12,437 bases of DNA from Lentisphaeria bacterium (lineage in GTDB: Bacteria > Verrucomicrobiota > Lentisphaeria > Oligosphaerales > Oligosphaeraceae), in the NCBI GenBank assembly GCA_016303095.1, contig JAEDMH010000066.1:1-12437 (forward strand), in the 5' to 3' direction. Position 1 is the stretch's first letter; every line of letters starts with the position of its first letter. This document shows positions 6,823 to 12,437 of the stretch, one piece after another. Under the pieces are notes generated by a model that worked only from the letters and a program-made list of their open reading frames with translations, did no database searches and had not been told where the DNA came from. Made by a program: the position numbers and the translations under genes.

Positions 6823-9465
6823 CTAGATGTCCGGATTCAGGACCTCGTCGGCATGCTCCTCGATGAATTGACGGCGAGGCGCCACGGCGCTGCCCATGAG
6901 CAAATCGAAGGTCTTGTCCGCATATTCCGCATCCTCCACCGTCACCTGGATCATGGTGCGGGTGGCGGGATCCATGGTGGTCTCCCACAGTTCCGAGGGG
7001 TCCATCTCGCCCAATCCCTTGTAGCGCTGGATCACAATTCCCTTCCGCCCCTGGGCCGTCACCGCGTCGCACAGGGCCTCCAGGGAATGGACGGAGGTGA
7101 CCTCCTGGCTTTGGAGATTCACCAGTTCCGCCACCGGGGCGTCGCTCTGGTAGAGGGTCTGGAGGTCCAGGCCGTTCTCCTTGAGCTTGGCCGCCAGGGC
7201 CTCCAGGGCCGCCGACTCCGGCAGCTTCACCACCTGGACTTCCTCCAGGGCGCCCCCTTCCTCGGGGGCGCTGTCAATCACGTTCCCCTCCTCGTCCACC
7301 TGGACTTCCGCCGCCTTCTCCTCCTCCAGCTCTTGGCCGGCAGGGGCTTCCGCCTCCTGCTGGGCCAGGCGCTCCGCCTGGCGGGCCGCCAGCTTGGCCA
7401 GGGCCGCCTGCTTCAGCTCCTCGCACTCCTGGCTGCTCCAGGCATACCGGGTCACCTGAATGCCGTTTTCCCGGATCTCCAGGAGGTAGTCGGGGAAGGC
7501 CCCATGTTCCGCCCGCAAGGCCAGGAACTCCTTGGGCTGGATGCCGTAGCGGGGAAGATTGGTGTTGCAGAGGCGAAGGCAGTCCCGGATCTGCTGGATG
7601 ACTTGGGCGGGGGCGTTGCTGGGCAGTTCCTGTCCGCCGGGCAGGCGGAGCCCCAGCCGGTTCAGCCCCAGTCCCGTGAGGGTGCTGTTCATGTCATCCT
7701 CCGTCTCCACATAGCGTTCCTGCTTGCCTTGGCGCACTTTGAAGAGGGGGGGTCTGGCGATGTAGACATATCCCGCCTCCACCAGGGGGCGGAGATGGCG
7801 ATAGAGGAAAGTGAGGACCAGGGTGCGGATGTGGGAGCCGTCCACATCCGCGTCGGTCATGATGACGATGCGGTGGTATCTCGCCTTGGAGACATCGATG
7901 TCATCCCCTGCGCCGGCGCCGATGGCGGTGAAGAGGGAGCGGATTTCCAGGTTTCGCAGGAGTTTTTCCGGGGTGGCCTTCTCCGCATTGATCAGCTTGC
8001 CCCGGATGGGCAGGATGGCCTGGAAGGAGCTCTCCCGGCACTTCTTGGCGGAGCCGCCGGCGGAATCTCCCTCCACGATATAGAGCTCGCAGAGGCCGGG
8101 CTCCTTGCAGGAGCAGTCCGCCAGCTTGCCCACCAGTCCCACCAGGGCCTTCTGAGGATTCATCACTTCCTCAATGGCCTTCCGGGCCTTCTCCCGGGCC
8201 AGGGCCGACACCACGGCATGGGCCACAATCCGGGCCGCAATGTCCGGATGTTCCTCAAAGTAGTTCTTCAAATGCTCGTAGGCCGCGCTTTGCACCAGCC
8301 CTCGGATCTCCGGATTGTTCAGCTTGGTCTTGGTCTGGCTCTCAAACAACGGATTCTCCACCTTCACGGAGACCACCGCCACCAGCCCCTTCCGCACATC
8401 CTCGCTGGTGACGGACACCTCCTTCTCCGAAGGCTTCTTGACGGCCCCCTTCTTCCCCGCGGCCGCCCCCTTGGCTCCCCCCGACTTCTTCGCGCTCTCT
8501 TCCGCCATCTGCTTCTGGTAGTTGTTGATGGCCATAGTCAAGGCCGTCAAGAAGCCCACCAGATGGGTGCCCCCGTCCTTGGTGTTGATTCCGTTCACGA
8601 AGGAGTGGATGGACTCCTCGTAGGAGTCATTGTACTGCAGGGAGAGATCGTAGAAGAAATCCCCCGTTCCGTCGCTGCGGAAATTCTGGACTTCACCGGA
8701 GAAGGAGGCGGGGTTTTCGCTGAGGATGGCCTTGTTCTGGTTCAGATAGGCCACGAACTCGGTGACGCCTCCCTGGTAGTGGAAGGTCTCGCTGCGGGGG
8801 GCGTTGCCCCGCACGTCGTTCAGGGTGATGCGGATGCCCGCGTTGAGATAGGCCAGTTCCCGCAGGCGCTTCGCCAAAATGTCCCACTTGTATTCCAGGA
8901 CGCTGAAGATCTCCGGATCCGGCAGGTAGTGGACGGTGGTCCCCCGGGCGTCGCTCTCCCCCATCTCCTTCAGGGATTCCACGGTCTTGCCCCGGGAGAA
9001 CTTCATTTGATACTTGTGTCCATCCCGGCAGATGGTCAAGAAGAGCCACTGGGAGAGGGCGTTGACGCAGGAGACGCCCACGCCGTGCAATCCGCCGGAG
9101 AACTTGTAAACCGCCTTGTCGAACTTTCCCCCGGCATGGAGCATGGTCAAGGCCACTTCGCAGGCGGGCTTGTTTTCCGTGGGATGCATGCCCACGGGAA
9201 TGCCCCGGCCATCGTCGGTGACGGAGATGGAGTTGTCCATGTGGATGGTCACCTCGATGTTCCGGCAGTATCCCGCCAGGGCCTCGTCAATGGAATTGTC
9301 CACCACTTCGTAGACCAGCTGGTGAAGGCCGTTGACATCCGTGTCTCCGATGTACATGCCCGGCCGTTGGCGGACGGGTTCCAGGCCTTTCAGAACTTTG
9401 ATTTGGCCGCCGTCCGCAGCGGGGGCTTGGGAATTCGGGGCGGGCGTGCTTTCTTCAGGGGCCAT
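6823..9465 (-). CDS. gyrB: DNA gyrase subunit B
   Basis: GyrB (880 residues from the chosen start) is the ATPase subunit of gyrase. The GHKL ATP site is complete: EVVDNSIDEA (53-62), DDGRGIP (84-90), GGKF (112-115), GGLHGVGVSCVNAL (124-137) and QTKTKL (377-382). The TOPRIM metal residues are in EGDSAGG (465-471) and DADVDGSHIRTL (538-549). RPPLF (571-575) and QRYKGLGEM (813-821) flank a large Gram-negative-type insert that includes an Ala/Glu-rich stretch at about 680-748. Another insert, Lys/Ala/Gly-rich, occupies about 322-347 in the transducer domain. I chose ATG at 9465 (MAPEES) because AGGAG lies 10 nt upstream; a TTG at 9516 in frame would add 17 residues but has no good ribosome site. 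gyrA follows. Transcription probably begins at the promoter near 9692-9665. Confidence 0.97.
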   Translation of the reverse strand: MAPEESTPAPNSQAPAADGGQIKVLKGLEPVRQRPGMYIGDTDVNGLHQLVYEVVDNSIDEALAGYCRNIEVTIHMDNSISVTDDGRGIPVGMHPTENKPACEVALTMLHAGGKFDKAVYKFSGGLHGVGVSCVNALSQWLFLTICRDGHKYQMKFSRGKTVESLKEMGESDARGTTVHYLPDPEIFSVLEYKWDILAKRLRELAYLNAGIRITLNDVRGNAPRSETFHYQGGVTEFVAYLNQNKAILSENPASFSGEVQNFRSDGTGDFFYDLSLQYNDSYEESIHSFVNGINTKDGGTHLVGFLTALTMAINNYQKQMAEESAKKSGGAKGAAAGKKGAVKKPSEKEVSVTSEDVRKGLVAVVSVKVENPLFESQTKTKLNNPEIRGLVQSAAYEHLKNYFEEHPDIAARIVAHAVVSALAREKARKAIEEVMNPQKALVGLVGKLADCSCKEPGLCELYIVEGDSAGGSAKKCRESSFQAILPIRGKLINAEKATPEKLLRNLEIRSLFTAIGAGAGDDIDVSKARYHRIVIMTDADVDGSHIRTLVLTFLYRHLRPLVEAGYVYIARPPLFKVRQGKQERYVETEDDMNSTLTGLGLNRLGLRLPGGQELPSNAPAQVIQQIRDCLRLCNTNLPRYGIQPKEFLALRAEHGAFPDYLLEIRENGIQVTRYAWSSQECEELKQAALAKLAARQAERLAQQEAEAPAGQELEEEKAAEVQVDEEGNVIDSAPEEGGALEEVQVVKLPESAALEALAAKLKENGLDLQTLYQSDAPVAELVNLQSQEVTSVHSLEALCDAVTAQGRKGIVIQRYKGLGEMDPSELWETTMDPATRTMIQVTVEDAEYADKTFDLLMGSAVAPRRQFIEEHADEVLNPDI

Positions 9466-9474
9466 GATGGAATC

Positions 9475-9480
9475 ACTCCT
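9475..9480 (-). promoter_or_regulatory. Ribosome binding site that decides the gyrB start
   Basis: AGGAGT on the minus strand sits 10 nt (counted from AGGAG) before ATG 9465. The alternative upstream TTG at 9516 lacks a comparable site, and the GyrB homology begins only after residue 20, so the downstream ATG is preferred. Confidence 0.7.
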
Positions 9481-9545
9481 TGGGGTGGTTTTGGGGGTTC
9501 CCGGCACGCCCTTCAAAGGCGCGGGGAGGGAACAGGGGCAGAGAC

Positions 9546-9604
9546 AGAAAAAAAAAAAAAAGGGGGGGGGGGGAGGAGAAAGGAAGGGCGGGGAGAGGGG
9601 GAGA
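9546..9604. repeat. A14/G12 homopolymer pair inside a long purine tract (gyrB leader)
   Basis: On the plus strand 14 A (9548-9561) are followed directly by 12 G (9562-9573). They sit in an uninterrupted 43-nt purine run (9546-9588), followed after one C by another 15-nt purine run. In the gyrB transcript this appears as C12 then U14 in the 5' leader, about 80-115 nt before the start codon. Such runs are prone to slippage and can adopt triplex or G-rich structures. Exact lengths may suffer sequencing error. Confidence 0.9.
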
Positions 9605-9629
9605 TGCCTTTCCCCGTCTCCTTAGCCCA

Positions 9630-9652
9630 ATATGTGCGTGTACGTACGCGCG
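9630..9652. other. Alternating pyrimidine-purine tract (Z-DNA-prone) at the gyrB transcription start
   Basis: Twenty-three consecutive bases alternate purine and pyrimidine without a break, rich in CG and TG/CA steps and including GTACGTAC. After a one-base interruption at 9653 a further 10-nt alternating run continues to 9663. This composition is classic for Z-DNA formation under negative supercoiling. It begins within a few bases of the predicted start of the gyrB transcript. The Z-DNA state itself is inference. Confidence 0.75.
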
Positions 9653-9664
9653 GGCGTGCGCGTT

Positions 9665-9692
9665 ACTATATGGTACAGGAGAGAAATTTCAA
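9665..9692 (-). promoter_or_regulatory. Sigma70-type promoter for gyrB-gyrA
   Basis: On the minus strand TTGAAA (9692-9687) and TATAGT (9670-9665) are separated by 16 bp, each matching five of six consensus bases. Transcription should start near 9658, giving a leader of about 190 nt before gyrB. The bases after the -10 (AACGCG) form a GC-rich discriminator, a trait linked to supercoiling sensitivity in well-studied promoters. The promoter lies between nif3 and gyrB, so gyrBA need not depend on readthrough from upstream. Confidence 0.75.
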
Positions 9693-9755
9693 CCTCTCCC
9701 TCCCTAGGAACCTCGAAGAAACTGGGGTGTTTTCCCCTGCCCTTTTGTTCTTTGC

Positions 9756-10529
9756 TCACAGCCCCGTGGGGGCGTCAATCCACAGGCATGTCAACTGGGG
9801 GAAATGCTTTTGCACTTGGGCCATCATGGCCTTGGGTCCCGTGGTCTCCGTGGCGTAATGCCCCCCCACCAGCACGGGCATTCCCACTTCCAGAGAGGTG
9901 ATCCCCTCCACATGCCCCAGTTCCCCCGTCACGAAAAGTTCCGCCCCGCCCCTCTGGGCCTCCTCCAGATATTTGCCCCCCGTGCCTGTGACCATCCCCA
10001 GGCGACGAATCCGGGCACTGCCTTCCCCTCCGTAAAGGCGGCAGGGACTCCCCAACGCCTTCTCCAGCCGACAGCCCGCCTCCTCCAAAGACAGCGCTTC
10101 CGGGAAGTCCCCCAGAATGCCCACGGGCAATCCCCGGGAGAGTCCGAAGGGGGTTTGCGCCGCCAGGGGGATGCCCAGGGCCAGAGCCAGCTGGGCATTG
10201 TTGCCCCAAAGGGGATGGGCATCCAAGGGGAGATGCATGCCATACAGGGAAAGCCCGTGCTGCACCAGAAAGCGAATGGCCTTCCCCATCCGCCCCCGAA
10301 TGGCGGCGACGCCATTGCCCCAGAAAAGTCCGTGATGACAAAATAGGAACTGGGCGCCTTCCTCCGCCGCTTTCTGGAAGACCTCCAGCCGGGCATCCAC
10401 GGAAAAGGCCACCCGGGAAATCTCCCCCGGACACTCCACCTGCAATCCATTCCGGGAAAAATCCTCCGGACAGGCATACGCCTGAAAAACCGAATCCAGA
10501 TAGGTCGTCAACGTCTCCACGGTCACCAT
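9756..10529 (-). CDS. Nif3/YbgI-family dinuclear metal-binding protein
   Basis: This 257-residue protein belongs to the NIF3/DUF34 family (E. coli YbgI, 247 residues), often labelled 'GTP cyclohydrolase 1 type 2 homolog'; its true biochemical role is not settled. Expected metal ligands are present: FCHHG (His65, His66), LDAH (Asp103) and GGHYATE (His224, Glu228). DFSRNGLQV near residue 23 matches the family's N-terminal substrate-site motif, and VTGTGGKYL, LFVTGELGHV and the C-terminal IDAPTG are also typical. ATG at 10529 is 12 nt after the mtaB stop. The stop TAG is part of TAGGAGG, whose AGGAGG is the ribosome site 8 nt before the ATG, suggesting coupled translation. Its stop codon precedes the gyrB promoter region by about 60 bp. 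Confidence 0.92.
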   Translation of the reverse strand: MVTVETLTTYLDSVFQAYACPEDFSRNGLQVECPGEISRVAFSVDARLEVFQKAAEEGAQFLFCHHGLFWGNGVAAIRGRMGKAIRFLVQHGLSLYGMHLPLDAHPLWGNNAQLALALGIPLAAQTPFGLSRGLPVGILGDFPEALSLEEAGCRLEKALGSPCRLYGGEGSARIRRLGMVTGTGGKYLEEAQRGGAELFVTGELGHVEGITSLEVGMPVLVGGHYATETTGPKAMMAQVQKHFPQLTCLWIDAPTGL

Positions 10530-10541
10530 GCTCTTCTCCTC

Positions 10542-11870
10542 CTATTTTTCCGGACAGGACTCTTCCACCACTTCTCCCGCCACATCCCGCTCGCCAGGCA
10601 ACAGCCCCCCAATGCGACAGGAAAGAATCTCCTTCTCGTCCTGCCCCGCCGGCAGATTCCGCAGCACCACATGGAGATAGTTGTCCGACCATCCCTGCCA
10701 CCCCTTTCCTCCCTCTTCCAGCAGCACGGGAAGAGTCTTTCCCAATTGGCTGGCCGCAAAGGCCCTGGCCTTACGCTCCCCCAAAGCAAGAAGCTTCTCC
10801 TCCCGGGGACGGGATATTGCGCCGGCGGGACGGCCCGGCCAGCTGGCGGCGGGCGTGCCCGGACGGGGAGAGTAGCGGAAGACATGCATCAGAGAGAGAG
10901 GCAGGGAATCCAAATACTGGTGGCATTGGGCGAACCGTTCCTCCGTCTCCCCGGGGAATCCCACCATCACATCCGTCCCCAGGCAAATTCCGGGAATCCG
11001 CTCCGAGGCCCGGCGCACCGTGTCCCCATACTCCTCCAGGGTGTAGCGACGCCCCATGCGGCGAAGAATGGAGGCCTCCCCATACTGCAGGGGAAGATGG
11101 AGAAAGCGGCACATCCGGGGATGGACGGCCATGAGATCGATGATGCGCTCCAGACTGGGACCGGGCTCCACCGACCCCAGCCGAAGACGAAACCTCCCGG
11201 GAATCTCCAAAATCGCCGAGAGCAAATCCGCCAAATCCCCTTGGGACTGACGATAGGTGGCCACATTCACCCCCGTGAGCACCAACTCCCGATAGCCCCG
11301 AGAAACCAATTCCCTCGCCTCCCGAAGCACATCCTCCCAGGCACGGGAACAAGCCGGCCCCCGGACAGAGGGCACAATGCAATAGGTGCACCGAAAGCTG
11401 CATCCATCCTGCACCTTCAAATGGGCCCTGGTCCGATCCCCATGAAGCCCCACCCCCGGCAGGGTGAAGCAATCCTGGGGCTCCTGCACCGTCAAAGGAC
11501 GCACCGCCTCCTTCCGGGGAAGGTGTCGGGGCTCCTCCGGAAGAAAGGCGGAAAGATGACGGGGCTTGGGATTGCACAGAAGCAAATCCACCATCTTGCC
11601 GCAGGCCCCCTCCACAAGCCCGGGATCCGAAGCGGCGCAGCCGCACACCACCAAGAAGGCCTCGGGATGACGACGACGGGCCAGAGAGATGAGCTGACGA
11701 CTCTTCCGGGAGGCAATGCCCGTCACGGCGCAGGTGTTGAGCACCACCACATCCGCGGGCTCCCCCCAGGGCACCATCCCATATCCATGACCGCACAAAT
11801 CGTCGGCAAGGAGGGCGGTCTCCGCCTGGTTCAGACGACACCCCAGGGTATGAAAGCTAACACGCTTCAT
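10542..11870 (-). CDS. mtaB: tRNA (N6-L-threonylcarbamoyladenosine(37)) methylthiotransferase, MtaB type
   Basis: This 442-residue radical SAM enzyme belongs to the MiaB/MtaB/RimO methylthiotransferases. By closest resemblance it adds a methylthio group to t6A at position 37 of ANN-decoding tRNAs, giving ms2t6A. The N-terminal domain has the three Fe-S cysteines: Cys11 in TLGCRLNQAE, Cys47 in NTCAVT, and Cys78 in VVCGCAAS (usual form GCYAQ). The radical SAM cluster motif is CSFRCTYC (Cys157, Cys161, Cys164). HLPLQYGEASILRRMGR (258-274) and TDVMVGFPGET (299-309) are family-typical, and about 373-438 fits a TRAM RNA-binding domain. ATG at 11870 begins MKRVSFHTLGC and has GGAGAG 8 nt upstream; an in-frame upstream ATG at 11903 falls in the terminator of rpmA. 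No separate promoter is obvious after that terminator. RimO or MiaB identity is less likely from the N-terminal GCRLNQAE wording. Confidence 0.9.
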   Translation of the reverse strand: MKRVSFHTLGCRLNQAETALLADDLCGHGYGMVPWGEPADVVVLNTCAVTGIASRKSRQLISLARRRHPEAFLVVCGCAASDPGLVEGACGKMVDLLLCNPKPRHLSAFLPEEPRHLPRKEAVRPLTVQEPQDCFTLPGVGLHGDRTRAHLKVQDGCSFRCTYCIVPSVRGPACSRAWEDVLREARELVSRGYRELVLTGVNVATYRQSQGDLADLLSAILEIPGRFRLRLGSVEPGPSLERIIDLMAVHPRMCRFLHLPLQYGEASILRRMGRRYTLEEYGDTVRRASERIPGICLGTDVMVGFPGETEERFAQCHQYLDSLPLSLMHVFRYSPRPGTPAASWPGRPAGAISRPREEKLLALGERKARAFAASQLGKTLPVLLEEGGKGWQGWSDNYLHVVLRNLPAGQDEKEILSCRIGGLLPGERDVAGEVVEESCPEK

Positions 11871-11891
11871 CACAATGTCTCTCCAAAACGC

Positions 11892-11923
11892 AAAAAAGCG
11901 CACCGGCGAAAGCCGATGCGCTT
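11892..11923 (-). terminator. Strong intrinsic terminator after rpmA
   Basis: On the minus strand a 12-bp stem (11923-11912 with 11907-11896, one T-G wobble) closes a TTTC tetraloop and runs straight into a six-T tract, TTTTTT, at 11897-11892. The stem is rich in GC (AAGCGCA...CGGC). It lies 22 nt before the mtaB start codon, so rpmA should be largely monocistronic and mtaB is expressed either by readthrough or from a promoter I cannot identify. Confidence 0.88.
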
Positions 11924-11925
11924 GC

Positions 11926-11950
11926 CTCCTCCCCCTAAAACGGGGAGAGG
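11926..11950 (-). other. Second hairpin in the rpmA-mtaB gap
   Basis: The minus strand can pair CCTCTCCCC with GGGGAGGAGG across a 7-nt loop containing TTTTA, with one mismatch and one G-T pair. It is just upstream of the terminator stem and does not overlap it. It could stabilise the rpmA 3' end or have no role. Confidence 0.4.
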
Positions 11951-11996
11951 AACGATGCCGAGGGAGGAAGAAGCCCCGACGACGCCGAGATTTTCC

Positions 11997-12257
11997 CTAC
12001 TCCGCCGCGGCTTCCAAGGGGATGATGTTGATCTTCCGGGAGTGCTTCACAAACTCCACCGTGCCGTCAATCAGGGCAAAAACCGTGAAGTCCCTTCCCA
12101 TGCCCGCATTCTTGCCGGGGAAGTACTTGGTGCCGCACTGACGGATGATGATGCTCCCCGCCGTAACCTTCTCCCCGCCGTAGGCCTTCACCCCACGGTA
12201 TTGAGGATTGCTGTCACGCCCGTTGCGGCTGGAAGATTGGCCTTTTTTGTGTGCCAT
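11997..12257 (-). CDS. rpmA: 50S ribosomal protein L27
   Basis: This 86-residue protein is bL27 of the large ribosomal subunit, whose N-terminal tail reaches the peptidyl-transferase centre. MAHKKG at the N-terminus, SSRNGRDSNPQYRGVK (9-24), AGSIIIRQCGTKYFPGKN (33-50) and FALIDGTVEF (60-69) are family hallmarks. The sequence starts directly at MAHKKG, without the leader peptide that is cleaved off in Firmicutes. ATG at 12257 has AAGGAG ending 8 nt upstream. Its usual partner rplU (L21) is not within the 180 bp between it and the window end; instead there is a promoter and the repeat array. A strong terminator follows. Confidence 0.97.
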   Translation of the reverse strand: MAHKKGQSSSRNGRDSNPQYRGVKAYGGEKVTAGSIIIRQCGTKYFPGKNAGMGRDFTVFALIDGTVEFVKHSRKINIIPLEAAAE

Positions 12258-12326
12258 GATGAAAACTCCTTAGAAAGGTTGAATATGGAATGAAACAAAA
12301 AATCCTTTTCCGTAGAATGGCCGCAT

Positions 12327-12354
12327 AATATACCCCCTCCCCCTCGTTTTTCAA
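12327..12354 (-). promoter_or_regulatory. Sigma70-type promoter for rpmA
   Basis: On the minus strand TTGAAA (12354-12349) and TATATT (12332-12327) are 16 bp apart; TATTAT at 18 bp is an alternative -10. The spacer contains a GGGGGAGGGGG purine run. Transcription would start near 12320, giving a leader of about 60 nt. The same -35 hexamer and spacing occur at the gyrB promoter, which supports both calls. Confidence 0.75.
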
Positions 12355-12375
12355 AATCTCAAGAACCCAAGAAGG

Positions 12376-12437
12376 CTAGATCTCTAGATCCTCTAGATTT
12401 CTAGATTTCTAGATTTCTAGATTTCTAGATTTCTAGA
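12376..12437. repeat. Right-end tandem array of 8-bp unit CTAGATTT (inverted copy of left array)
   Basis: Five exact copies of CTAGATTT (12393-12432) plus CTAGA reach the last base of the window. Inside them are two degenerate copies, CTAGATCT and CTAGATCC, then one extra T, before unique sequence. The unit is the reverse complement of the left-end unit, so the window ends are inverted repeats of each other. The inner degenerate copies look like decayed edge units. True length is unknown because the array runs off the end. Confidence 0.95.

Noticed and set aside
9466..9516. Upstream TTG start for gyrB adding 17 residues
   Set aside because: No good ribosome site precedes the TTG, while ATG 9465 has AGGAG in front; the added residues show no family similarity.
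9507..9525. Small hairpin in the gyrB leader just before the ribosome site
   Set aside because: Six pairs including a wobble with a 3-nt loop; could form by chance in GC-rich sequence and does not hide the ribosome site.
9726..9739. Terminator hairpin after nif3 (GGGG-AAAACA-CCCC on the minus strand)
   Set aside because: Only four G-C pairs and no proper T run immediately after; too weak to call.
1..12437. A free linear plasmid or phage genome with telomeres
   Set aside because: The content is rpmA, gyrA, gyrB, ahcY and mtaB with no replication, partition or telomere-resolving gene, so a chromosomal segment bounded by repeats is more likely.

Overview
The window is a compact block of core bacterial chromosome, visibly GC-rich in its genes. 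All eight protein genes lie on the minus strand. In transcription order (right to left) they are: rpmA (ribosomal protein L27), mtaB (tRNA methylthiotransferase), a Nif3/YbgI-family metal protein, gyrB, gyrA, ahcY (S-adenosylhomocysteine hydrolase), an MtaD-type adenosine/SAH deaminase, and a PfkB-family sugar or nucleoside kinase. I see no tRNA, rRNA, CRISPR, transposase, phage or toxin genes. The organism is probably a Gram-negative-type bacterium: GyrB carries the large insert in its TOPRIM half, and L27 begins directly at MAHKKG without the cleaved leader of Firmicutes. The PVC group (for example Lentisphaerota/Verrucomicrobiota) is my best guess, but this is a low-confidence inference from protein style only.

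Layout. 12437-12376 is a tandem 8-bp repeat array. 12354-11892 is a single-gene rpmA unit with a good sigma70-type promoter and a strong intrinsic terminator. 11870-9756 holds mtaB and nif3, joined by a TAGGAGG stop/ribosome-site overlap. 9755-9466 is an unusual 290-bp gyrB control region with a clear promoter, a 23-bp alternating pyrimidine-purine (Z-DNA-prone) tract at the predicted transcription start, and an A14/G12 homopolymer pair in the leader. 9465-3900 is gyrB-gyrA. 3879-3812 is a short AT-rich gap with a likely terminator and a weak ahcY promoter. 3811-194 is ahcY, the deaminase and the kinase, tightly packed. 193-55 is a trailer with 9-bp-period CACGGA repeats, a small hairpin and a 10-bp terminator stem. 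54-1 is the same 8-bp repeat array as at the other end, in inverted orientation.

How the genes work together. gyrB and gyrA encode both subunits of DNA gyrase. Both proteins carry extra charged segments: a Lys-rich insert in GyrB, and an acidic insert plus acidic tail in GyrA. ahcY, the deaminase and the kinase look like a route for removing S-adenosylhomocysteine and its adenosine product after methylation reactions; the kinase substrate is not certain. rpmA and mtaB both serve translation.

No dedicated new defence or mobile system is visible. The most unusual features are the inverted 8-bp arrays at both ends, the non-B-DNA-prone gyrB leader, and the charged gyrase inserts.
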